From Thiothrix litoralis (GTDB taxonomy: Bacteria > Pseudomonadota > Gammaproteobacteria > Thiotrichales > Thiotrichaceae): a stretch of DNA of 64,000 bases. Below, piece after piece: positions 9,623-16,154 of the stretch (positions are counted from its first letter, which is position 1; every line of letters starts with the position of its first letter). The notes under the pieces were generated by a model, which saw only the letters and a program-made list of their open reading frames with translations, made no database searches and had not been told where the DNA came from. The stretch lies in assembly GCF_017901135.1 (NCBI RefSeq), contig NZ_CP072801.1, positions 1,798,001 through 1,862,000 on the forward strand, given 5' to 3'. A program made the position numbers and the translations under genes.

Positions 9623-9741
9623 GATTCCTGCTCCAAAACACCGCTGCACGGGCTTTACCGGGCAAGCAGTGAGTCAACAATTTGAAAGTGGGGGTAATAA
9701 TAGCGCGTGTTGCCGTGTGGGGCGTAGGAATTTATCAGTAA

Positions 9742-10319
9742 TCGCGTAAAACCTCGTTCTTCAGGGCGAGGATATGCTTGTCACAATACGCCTTCCGTTC
9801 CGGCTCGTTTTCCGAAGATGCGCGGGGATGCGCGGGGACGTTGGTATTTCAATGTCGTGGTGCAGGTTGAGGTTGCCACGAATCAAAGCCAAACCGCGAT
9901 TGGTATTGACCTTGGGTTAAAAACCACGGCCACCTGTAGCGATGGCTACGGTATTGGAACGCCAGCAGCGTTACCGAAATATTGAAGTGAAGCTCGGCAA
10001 AACCCAACGCGCGAATCAAAAGCGTCTTGGATGCAGGCTGGTTCATGTTGAAAACACAACTGAAATACAAAGCGATGGCGCGGTCAGTGGTGTTTGCAGA
10101 AGTCAACGAAGCGTACAGTACCCAGACGTGTTCGTGTTGCGGCAGTCTTTCCGTCAACAGTCCGAAAGGTAGAGCAGGGCTTGGAATAAGGGAATGGATG
10201 TGTGCCGACTGTGGCACGCTGCACGACAGAGATGTCAATGCAGCCCGCAACATTCTCGCGGCTGGGCATAGCCGTCTCGCCGGAGGAATCTTCATCCTTT
10301 AGGGTGGGGAGGATGTCAA
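9742..10319 (+). mobile_element. Decayed tnpB element
   Basis: The left end holds the imperfect hairpin CCTCG-ttcttcagg-GCGAGG after TCGCG, and the right end reads TTTAGGGTGGGGAGGATGTCAA. Both resemble the ends of the intact element at 480-1805, including the terminal TCAA. The interior is a broken tnpB. The right end abuts the SPFH-domain gene on the other strand and supplies its stop codon. Confidence 0.7.
9839..10302 (+). pseudogene. Broken tnpB
   Basis: Three TnpB pieces in different frames can be read. From 9839 there is a RuvC-I segment (RWYFNVVVQVEV, then TAIGIDLGLKTTATCSDG). From about 9960 in another frame comes QQRYRNIEVKLGKTQRANQKR. From 10027 in a third frame comes GWFMLKTQLKYKA, a CSCCG/CADCG zinc ribbon and the RuvC-III HDRDVNAARNIL. 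The N-terminal half and roughly a hundred residues carrying the RuvC-II glutamate are missing, so no active nuclease can be made. The protein belongs to a different TnpB subgroup from the one at 519-1670 despite the similar element ends. Confidence 0.85.
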
Positions 10320-11239
10320 GCACTGACCAGTTTTAACGGTATGACGGTTTGCGCAGCAGCTAACTCTTGTTCGGTTTGGATACGCATGAGTTGCACGTCC
10401 CGCTGTACCATTTCAAGCGCCATGTCTTTCGCTAACTGGATTTCTTCTAATTCTTGCTCGGCTTTAGCATCGGCTTCAGCTTTGAAACGGATATGCTGCA
10501 AACGCGCTGAAAATTCGTCACGCTCCCACACCATACGCTGCACGGCTGAATGAAAGTCATGCCGTCGAGCAGACAACTCAGCATCCCAACGCTGTACCTG
10601 ACGTTGTTTGGCGTAGGCAAACTGGGCTTTTTCCAGCAGCATCAAGCCTTGTGCATCCAGCACTTGCTGAGGGTCATAATAGCTTTTAGGGGTTTGTTCC
10701 ACCTTCATCAAAGCCGTCGACACCACTTCCAGCCCATATTTCCGTAATTGCAGGTTGAGACGACGGTTAACCGTTTCTGTAAAATCATGGCGTTGCTGGT
10801 GCACCGTGTTAAATGACATCATCGCCGCAGTGCCACGCAATACTGCTGTGCCTTCGGCTTCCAGCAAAGATTTTATCGTATCCCGTTGCAAATTGATTTC
10901 ACCCAACACCCGTGCTGCTAATTGGACGCTGTTGACTTGCGCAGCCACCCTGACACTAAAGACCATTAACACATCGACACGCAGCAAGTCTTTGCTGATC
11001 AAGGAATTCGCGCCCTGCAAGCACAATTCAAGGCTGTATGTTTGCAGGTTGACCGGCGTCAGCGTGTGCAGGAAGGGAAACACAAAGCCGCCCCTACCGA
11101 GTAACACCTTGGGCTTACCCAAACCTGTCCGCAAATACGCGGCATCCACAGGAACACGGACATACAATACGTACAGCAGTAGCAAGAGTGTACTCACCAA
11201 GCCCAGCAGCAAGAATTCATAATAGAAATTACTAATCAT
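10316..11239 (-). CDS. SPFH/band 7 domain membrane protein
   Basis: 307 residues. One N-terminal membrane helix (FLLLGLVSTLLLLLYVLYVRVP) is followed by an SPFH (stomatin/flotillin) domain: YLRTGLGKPKVLLGRGGFVFPFLHTLTPVNLQTY and the segment around LAARVLGEINLQRD. A long charged helical tail (about 200-300) is rich in Glu, Gln and Lys, as in flotillins. ATG 11239 is preferred because an AGGTG lies 8 bp upstream; the alternative ATG at 11272 lacks one. The tail is short compared with full flotillins of 500 or more residues, and the TGA stop comes from the abutting tnpB element end. C-terminal truncation is possible but unproven. Confidence 0.8.
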   Translation of the reverse strand: MISNFYYEFLLLGLVSTLLLLLYVLYVRVPVDAAYLRTGLGKPKVLLGRGGFVFPFLHTLTPVNLQTYSLELCLQGANSLISKDLLRVDVLMVFSVRVAAQVNSVQLAARVLGEINLQRDTIKSLLEAEGTAVLRGTAAMMSFNTVHQQRHDFTETVNRRLNLQLRKYGLEVVSTALMKVEQTPKSYYDPQQVLDAQGLMLLEKAQFAYAKQRQVQRWDAELSARRHDFHSAVQRMVWERDEFSARLQHIRFKAEADAKAEQELEEIQLAKDMALEMVQRDVQLMRIQTEQELAAAQTVIPLKLVSA

Positions 11240-11283
11240 AACGATAACACCTTGTGTATTATTTTTAATCATTCAAGGGATGT

Positions 11284-11304
11284 TGATTGATTATTTATCA
11301 ATCA
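11284..11304. promoter_or_regulatory. Perfect inverted repeat upstream of the SPFH gene
   Basis: TGATTGAT and ATCAATCA flank a 5-bp TATTT spacer, 45-65 bp before the likely start codon at 11239. The inner half-sites TTGAT/ATCAA have the FNR/CRP-family sequence but with a 5-bp rather than 4-bp spacing. It may be an operator; which regulator binds cannot be told from the sequence. Confidence 0.45.
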
Positions 11305-11420
11305 GATAATGATAACAAGATTTTATCAAAAGTCTAGCCAAACAAATAGAACTTGTTTATCATATCCAACAGTTAGGGAGAAATTTCACCTTAATTTTAT
11401 GCTGATTAACTCAACAACCA

Positions 11421-11483
11421 TCAGCTAAAGCTGAAGGGTTAGTCTGAATGGACTAAAGTCCTGATACGGGTCAAATAGACCCG
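11421..11483 (-). repeat. Three consecutive hairpins at the end of an IS200 relic
   Basis: Three perfect stem-loops follow one another: TCAGCT-aa-AGCTGA (11421-11434), TTAGTC-tgaatg-GACTAA (11439-11456) and CGGGTC-aaata-GACCCG (11467-11483). They lie just beyond the 3' end of a truncated IS200-type transposase gene, where the structured end of such an element would be expected. The cluster may also terminate transcription of that gene. Confidence 0.55.
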
Positions 11484-11484
11484 T

Positions 11485-11769
11485 TTAGGCTTTTGTCCTA
11501 AAGTTATCATCTATTTTTGGCTCAAAATGGTGCTCTAAATATTCCCTGATCATTTCTTCAGTCACTTCCCCTGAGGTGACACAGAAGTAACCACGTGCCC
11601 AAAAGTGCCTTCCCCAGTAACGCTTCTTCAAATCCGGGAAACTCTCAAACAGTTTCGCCGAACTGCGTCCCTTGATCCGGCGCATAACGATTCGCGCAAC
11701 GCCTTCTTCATTAGGGGAATGATTGCTTACGGCGATTACACTACGAATATTACTTATACGCTGATGCAA
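11485..11769 (-). pseudogene. tnpA: IS200/IS605 TnpA (Y1 transposase), 3' fragment
   Basis: The 94-codon frame matches the C-terminal half of IS200-type single-strand transposases: RRIKGRSSAKLFESFPDLKKRYWG, HFWARGYFCVTSGEVTEEMI and REYLEHHFEP. The last of these carries the likely nucleophilic tyrosine. The HUH metal-binding motif that should lie upstream is not visible and the first 30 residues are poorly conserved, so the gene is 5'-truncated. It cannot supply transposition to the tnpB elements nearby. Confidence 0.8.
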
Positions 11770-11860
11770 AACTAGAGGATGATGCCGCTAATCGTGGCAA
11801 ACGGGACAAGTGATGGTCATTTGATTAGTCTAAGGAAGTCAGAACAAAAGGACTTCCCCT

Positions 11861-12268
11861 ATGTACCGAGTTCACTTTGTACTTGGCTTGATTGCAGTCA
11901 GTACGACTGTAGTGGCAGGCGATACCCAAACACTTAAGCTAACTATACCCAAGGTAGTGATAGCCGCTATTGAACCCATAACCTCCCTCACTTTTGCGGA
12001 GGGAGCAAGCACAGCATCGGGCAGCAGTTCACTTTCCATAAGCTCCAATGACCCTCAAGCCAAACTGCAAATCACCCCCACAGGGGTAAACCTTGCCGTC
12101 ACCTCATCCAGCATTGCTTGCCCCAGCGGCAGCAGCAGCAGCAGCAGCAGCACCTCGACCATTATCTGCGCGATTGGCATCAAACGTACCAAAGACAGCC
12201 TCCTGGCATTCGAGGCCACACGCACAGAAGGCGATGACTTCAGTATTAATTATACATTGACGCAATGA
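11861..12268 (+). CDS. Secreted serine-repeat protein of unknown function
   Basis: 135 residues with a cleavable signal peptide (MYRVHFVLGLIAVSTTVVAG) after a clear AAGGACTTCCCCT leader. The mature part is beta-rich with Thr, Ser and Ala and ends in DDFSINYTLTQ, which suggests a small periplasmic or fimbrial-type beta-sandwich domain. A run of nine serines sits between two cysteines (IACPSG and TIICAIG) that could form a disulfide. I recognise no family. It converges on pssA. Confidence 0.6.
   Translation: MYRVHFVLGLIAVSTTVVAGDTQTLKLTIPKVVIAAIEPITSLTFAEGASTASGSSSLSISSNDPQAKLQITPTGVNLAVTSSSIACPSGSSSSSSSTSTIICAIGIKRTKDSLLAFEATRTEGDDFSINYTLTQ
12131..12151 (+). repeat. AGC trinucleotide repeat, seven units
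   Basis: Seven consecutive AGC codons, flanked by further AGC/GGC/TCG serine or glycine codons, encode the serine run of the secreted protein. Slippage would change the run by whole codons and keep the frame. Confidence 0.85.
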
Positions 12269-12285
12269 TCTATGGGTAAACGGAT

Positions 12286-13059
12286 TTATTGCGCTTTACG
12301 ACGCTGGAACTTGCGATAACGCCGCCACACCCACCACACCGGCCCCGACAACGCATACGACAGGAAAACCCCGAACAACACCTTGGGCGGATCAATCGTG
12401 GTCAAAGCAAACCCCAGCACCATCACCAGAACGGCCAAAAACGGTACGCGGTTTCGCAGGTCAACATCCTTGAAACTGTAGAAACTGATATTGCTGACCA
12501 TCAACAGACCCACTGCCAAGGTGAGAATCAAGGCAGGTATTTGTACATTACCACCGGCCACTTCCATATCGTGGAAGACCCACACCATCCCCACCATCAC
12601 GGCGGCGGCAGCAGGGCTTGGCAAGCCCACGAAAAAGCGCTTGTCCACTTTGCCAATCTGGGTATTGAAACGCGCCAAGCGCAACGCCGCGCACGCCACG
12701 TATACAAACGCCGCCAGCCAGCCAGCCTTGCCCCAAGCAACGCCAGCCGATTGCAAATGCACCAATGCCCACTGGTACATCACCAAACCCGGCGCAACGC
12801 CAAAGGAAATCAAATCAGCCAGACTGTCGTATTGCGCACCGAATTCGGTTTGAGTATTGGTCATACGAGCAACCCGCCCATCCAGACCATCCAGAATCAT
12901 GGCAATGAAAACTGCCACTGCTGCCGCTTCAAACTTGCCCTGCATGGCTGCGACCACAGCATAAAAACCGCCGAACATCGCGCCCGTGGTAAGTAGATTA
13001 GGTAATAGGTAAATGCCCTTACGTGGTGGGGCTTTGAGTTCCGGTTGTTGTTCTTCCAC
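12286..13059 (-). CDS. pssA: CDP-diacylglycerol-serine O-phosphatidyltransferase
   Basis: 257 residues with several membrane helices. The CDP-alcohol phosphotransferase signature is intact: DGLDGRVAR, eight residues, then GAQYDSLAD (about residues 57-82), giving all three metal/substrate aspartates. The N-terminus KGIYLLPNLLTTGAMFGGFYAV is typical of the integral-membrane (type II) PssA rather than the E. coli PLD-type enzyme. It makes phosphatidylserine, the precursor of phosphatidylethanolamine, in the inner membrane. The gene is monocistronic here, with a 214-bp gap to the divergent fnr. Confidence 0.93.
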   Translation of the reverse strand: MEEQQPELKAPPRKGIYLLPNLLTTGAMFGGFYAVVAAMQGKFEAAAVAVFIAMILDGLDGRVARMTNTQTEFGAQYDSLADLISFGVAPGLVMYQWALVHLQSAGVAWGKAGWLAAFVYVACAALRLARFNTQIGKVDKRFFVGLPSPAAAAVMVGMVWVFHDMEVAGGNVQIPALILTLAVGLLMVSNISFYSFKDVDLRNRVPFLAVLVMVLGFALTTIDPPKVLFGVFLSYALSGPVWWVWRRYRKFQRRKAQ

Positions 13060-13223
13060 TTAAATTCATCCCGCTTACTGCTATAGGTATTCCGCACATA
13101 GTAGCCAGCATTAGGTGAAAGTGAAATGTGTTTCTGTAGAATCCGTTCGACAGCCTATTCTCCTATACTAATGAAAATAAACGTGTACAATCACAAGTCT
13201 AGGACGAATATGCTCACAGCAGT

Positions 13224-13237
13224 TTGATTTACATCAA
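13224..13237. promoter_or_regulatory. FNR box upstream of fnr
   Basis: TTGATTTACATCAA is a perfect TTGAT-N4-ATCAA site. Its centre is about 43 bp before the fnr start codon, too close for classic class II activation with a leader, so autorepression is more likely. This is inference from position. Confidence 0.8.
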
Positions 13238-13273
13238 AAAAACATACATTTAGGTGATTCGAGAGAGCCACAT

Positions 13274-14026
13274 ATGAAGACAGTTCCGTTACACAGCGCC
13301 AAAAAATCAGCCATCGCTTGCCACAATTGTAGCTTGAGTGACCTGTGCCTGCCGCGCGGCCTTAACCGTGACGAACTGGAATTGCTGGAAAACTCCATCA
13401 ACAAAACAGTGAAAATCAAGAAAAAAGATTACCTGTTCCACCGTGACGACACCCAACAGGCCATCTTCGCTGTCAAAGCCGGGGCAATCAAAACATCCCT
13501 TTCTACCCCGGATGGTGAAGAACAAATCCTCGGTTTCTATCTGCCCGGCGACCTATTAGGGTTTGATGCGTTTGCCCGCGACCGCCATACCTGCGACGCC
13601 CAAGCGCTCGACGACACCCTAGTGTGTGAACTGAGCATGGATAACTTTCAGGACTTATGCGGCAAGCTCCCCATTATGCGCGGGCAAATGATGCGCCAGA
13701 TCGGCACAGAAATTGAGCGTGAACAAATGCTGTTGTTGACGCTGGGGCAAATGCGTACCGAAGAACGTCTTGCCACCTTCTTATCCAGCCTGTCAGAACG
13801 TAACCAAGAACGCGGTTTCTCGCCTGCCGAGTTCAACCTGCCGATGGCACGCCACGACCTTGCCAACTACCTCGGCATGGCAGTCGAAACCCTCAGCCGC
13901 ATGTTCTCCCGCTTGCAGGAAGAAAAAATCATTGCGGTACAACACCGCCTCGTCAAAATCGACGACATGAACCGCCTGAAACAACTGGCACATCACACCT
14001 GCCGCCCAGCGAGCGACGTGCTGTAG
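13274..14026 (+). CDS. fnr: FNR, oxygen-sensing CRP-family regulator
   Basis: 250 residues, the E. coli FNR size. The N-terminal cluster CHNCSLSDLC supplies three cysteines and RHTCDAQ (near residue 100) the fourth ligand of the 4Fe-4S oxygen sensor. A cyclic-nucleotide-binding-fold domain, a dimerisation helix (GQMMRQIGTEIEREQMLLL) and a helix-turn-helix follow. The recognition helix ETLSRMFSRLQ has the Glu, Ser and Arg that read TTGAT half-sites. Perfect FNR boxes lie ahead of this gene, near hemN, and upstream of a small membrane-protein gene. It converges on hemN, with a hairpin in the 29-bp gap. Confidence 0.94.
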   Translation: MKTVPLHSAKKSAIACHNCSLSDLCLPRGLNRDELELLENSINKTVKIKKKDYLFHRDDTQQAIFAVKAGAIKTSLSTPDGEEQILGFYLPGDLLGFDAFARDRHTCDAQALDDTLVCELSMDNFQDLCGKLPIMRGQMMRQIGTEIEREQMLLLTLGQMRTEERLATFLSSLSERNQERGFSPAEFNLPMARHDLANYLGMAVETLSRMFSRLQEEKIIAVQHRLVKIDDMNRLKQLAHHTCRPASDVL

Positions 14027-14046
14027 GGGCGTATTGCCATACGCCC
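14027..14046. repeat. Hairpin between convergent fnr and hemN
   Basis: GGGCGTAT-tgcc-ATACGCCC, an 8-bp perfect stem starting at the base after the fnr stop. There is no T-tract. A near-identical hairpin sits between folD and the next convergent gene (24937-24957), so this is probably a recurrent element that ends or stabilises transcripts. Confidence 0.65.
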
Positions 14047-14055
14047 TCCCTCAGC

Positions 14056-15441
14056 CTAAATTACCCGCGAGAAACGTTGTTGCACACCCTGTTTCCGCAA
14101 GCTGACATCAAACACCATGCAAATATTGCGGATCAGGAAACGGCCACGCGGCGTTACATCCAGCCCCGTATCCGTAAACCGCAATAGATCATCACCCGTC
14201 ATGGTTCCCAACATCGCCAGCTCACGCTCAAAATAATCCGCAAACGCCAGCTTGAACAGTCGCTCAACCTGCGTGAAATCCAGCATAAAATGGCAAGCCA
14301 GTTGCTGAATAATAAAACGCCGCAACACATCATCATCATCCAGCGTCAAACCTTTGATCACCGGCAAATGCCCGGCATCAATGGCTGCGTAGTAATCATC
14401 CAGATTCTTGGCATTCTGGCTGTAAGATTCCGCCACACTGCTGATCGAACTCACCCCCATCGCCACCAAATCGCAATCCGCATGAGTGGTATAACCTTGG
14501 AAATTACGGTGCAAAGTCCCGTTACGCTGGGCAATCGCCAGCTCATCATCCGGCTTGGCAAAATGATCCATACCAATGTATTCGTAACCGGCTGACGTCA
14601 GGTGTTCCACCGCCAGTTGCATGATTTGCAGCTTGGTTTCGGGGGAAGGCAAGTCAACCTCGTTAATCCGCCGTTGCGGCTTGAACAGGTTCGGCATGTG
14701 CGCATAATTGAATACCGAAATACGGTCTGGCGACAGCGTAATAATCGTATCCAGCGTCTCGCGGAAGCTTTCAACACTCTGGAAAGGCAAACCGTAAATC
14801 AAATCCACGCTGATGGATTTCGCCCCCTGCGCCCGGCAAGCCTCAATAATCGCCAAGGTCTGCTCAATCGGCTGGATACGGTTAACCGCAGCCTGCACCC
14901 GCTCATTCACATCCTGCACGCCCAGACTGAAGCGATTAAAACCGATTTCACGCAACACCCCAATGGTTTCCGGTGTCACCGAACGCGGGTCAATCTCGAT
15001 GGAATAATCGCCCTCATCGGTGATATGCAGGGAAAAATGTTCGCGGGTCTTTTCCATCAACGCCCGCATTTCATCGTGGTTGAGGAAGGTGGGTGTGCCA
15101 CCACCCCAGTGCAACTGCTCTACGGTACGATCACGGTCATACAATTTCGCCTGCATCTCGATTTCACGGAACAGGTATTCCAGATATGTCACGGACTTGC
15201 TGTGGTCTTTGGTGACCACCTTGTTGCAAGCACAATAGAAACAAACGGTGTCGCAAAACGGGATATGAAAATACAGCGACAAGGGCAGCGGAATCGGGTC
15301 TTCGTTGCTCATGTAAGCGTGCGCCTTGTACTCGTCTTCAGTAAAAGGCCCAAATGCAACAGCCGTCGGATAAGACGTGTAACGCGGCCCCGCCGTATCA
15401 TAACGACGAATCAACTCTGCATCGAACTGTACTGTACTCAT
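14056..15441 (-). CDS. hemN: Oxygen-independent coproporphyrinogen III oxidase
   Basis: 461 residues, full HemN length. The radical-SAM cluster motif is CDTVCFYCAC (C-x3-C-x2-C) near residues 63-72, preceded by YFHIPF, and the SAM-binding stretch QLHWGGGTPTFL follows. Later blocks GFNRFSLGVQDVN and GMDHFAKPDDELA are HemN hallmarks. It converts coproporphyrinogen III to protoporphyrinogen IX without oxygen in heme synthesis. An FNR box lies about 95-108 bp upstream of the start, matching anaerobic induction of hemN in related bacteria. Confidence 0.96.
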   Translation of the reverse strand: MSTVQFDAELIRRYDTAGPRYTSYPTAVAFGPFTEDEYKAHAYMSNEDPIPLPLSLYFHIPFCDTVCFYCACNKVVTKDHSKSVTYLEYLFREIEMQAKLYDRDRTVEQLHWGGGTPTFLNHDEMRALMEKTREHFSLHITDEGDYSIEIDPRSVTPETIGVLREIGFNRFSLGVQDVNERVQAAVNRIQPIEQTLAIIEACRAQGAKSISVDLIYGLPFQSVESFRETLDTIITLSPDRISVFNYAHMPNLFKPQRRINEVDLPSPETKLQIMQLAVEHLTSAGYEYIGMDHFAKPDDELAIAQRNGTLHRNFQGYTTHADCDLVAMGVSSISSVAESYSQNAKNLDDYYAAIDAGHLPVIKGLTLDDDDVLRRFIIQQLACHFMLDFTQVERLFKLAFADYFERELAMLGTMTGDDLLRFTDTGLDVTPRGRFLIRNICMVFDVSLRKQGVQQRFSRVI

Positions 15442-15535
15442 ACCAACCTCTTTATCTGCCCAAGCTCAGGCAGTATGCATAAATGCCGTATCCGATCACC
15501 AATTACAAGCACTTGAAACAAAACAGTAAACTAAA

Positions 15536-15549
15536 TTGACTTGTATCAA
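15536..15549. promoter_or_regulatory. FNR box between hemN and a candidate small RNA
   Basis: TTGACTTGTATCAA matches TTGAT-N4-ATCAA with one change. It sits in a divergent gap and could serve hemN (a TGTAAT -10-like hexamer lies at 15507-15502 on the minus strand) or the plus-strand RNA that ends at 15709. For the RNA, a class II start would fall near 15584-15595. Confidence 0.75.
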
Positions 15550-15589
15550 GAAACCGAAAGTGGACACATTGTAAACCACATAGAAAACA

Positions 15590-15709
15590 GGTGTAATAAC
15601 TCTCGAAGGTTGCTGAGACTGATGTTCGTTACCTCCTCGGCATCAGCAATTTTCAACGCTCTACATACCCTAAAGCACTTGGCTCTCCTCTTTGGAGAGC
15701 CTTCTTTTT
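15590..15709 (+). ncRNA. Candidate FNR-controlled small RNA
   Basis: The region between the FNR box and a strong terminator holds no convincing protein gene but folds well. TTGCTGA (15610-15616) pairs with TCAGCAA (15643-15649), leaving a 26-nt loop. That loop contains ACCTCCTC (15631-15638), complementary to the Shine-Dalgarno AGGAGG. After a short single-stranded stretch comes the terminator stem GGCTCTCC/GGAGAGCC and a T-tract. An FNR-type box upstream, an anti-SD loop and an intrinsic terminator together resemble known FNR-activated regulatory RNAs such as FnrS and AniS in design, though not in sequence. The 5' end is estimated. Confidence 0.6.
15681..15709 (+). terminator. Intrinsic terminator of the candidate small RNA
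   Basis: A perfect 8-bp GC-rich stem, GGCTCTCC-tcttt-GGAGAGCC, followed by TTCTTTTT. Confidence 0.9.
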
Positions 15710-15837
15710 GGTGGCTTGGTAAATTTACAGCCTTACGATACCGCTCGAAGTATCCACCAAGGAGAAAAATTCATGCTTGACTAAAGTCAATAGATTGCTG
15801 TTGCAAATAAGCCACAAATAAGGGAAGTATAGACTTG

Positions 15838-15851
15838 TTGACATATATCAA
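15838..15851. promoter_or_regulatory. FNR box upstream of a small membrane-protein gene
   Basis: TTGACATATATCAA. A TAAATAAT -10-like sequence lies at 15873-15880, the right distance for FNR activation centred at about -41.5, with transcription starting near 15886 and the start codon at 15942. Confidence 0.75.
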
Positions 15852-15941
15852 GTATATATTGTATAAATCGTGTAAATAATAAACAATATTAAAAAGTAAT
15901 ACCAAAACCGCTATATCGCCATAAATCGAAAAGGAAAAAAT

Positions 15942-16100
15942 ATGCAGGGCTTAGTCGTATTGTTACCAACTTTATTGTTCGCCATTTTTGCCGCAGTCGT
16001 TGTCTGGTTTGAAACCTATTACCGATCACGAAGCCGCGACAACACGGACTGCCAGTCCCTAGGCAAAACACTGGATACTAATAAACAACAGAAATCATAG
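15942..16100 (+). CDS. Small single-pass membrane protein, 52 residues
   Basis: ATG 15942 follows an AAAAGGAAAAAAT ribosome-binding region. Residues 3-23 (GLVVLLPTLLFAIFAAVVVW) form one membrane helix, followed by a basic stretch (YYRSRSR) and a polar tail with a single Cys, so the tail is predicted cytoplasmic. The FNR box and -10 element upstream suggest oxygen-responsive expression. Small membrane subunits of terminal oxidases and denitrification complexes look like this, but I cannot match it to a family. A pectate-lyase-like gene begins 54 bp downstream and may share the transcript. Confidence 0.65.
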   Translation: MQGLVVLLPTLLFAIFAAVVVWFETYYRSRSRDNTDCQSLGKTLDTNKQQKS

Positions 16101-16154
16101 ACATAAGACCAACTTTTGTACTAGGCTATACCCGAACTTATAACAGGTATAGCA

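Noticed and set aside
9650-9741. Open minus-strand continuation of the SPFH frame after excising the tnpB relic
   Set aside because: About 27 codons stay open after the reconstructed junction, but the residues do not resemble a flotillin tail and the stretch is the leuA upstream region. Probably chance.
12120-12160. AGC repeat as a CRISPR or tandem-array signal
   Set aside because: Units are 3 bp without spacers and fall inside an exported-protein gene. No CRISPR array was seen anywhere in the window.
12289-12996. 235-codon plus-strand frame over pssA
   Set aside because: His/Pro/Gln-rich antisense of a membrane protein gene with an intact catalytic motif.
15541-15780. 79-codon frame across the hemN upstream region
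   Set aside because: It runs through a perfect intrinsic terminator and an RNA stem, lacks a ribosome-binding site, and has no recognisable domain. The small-RNA reading explains the region better.
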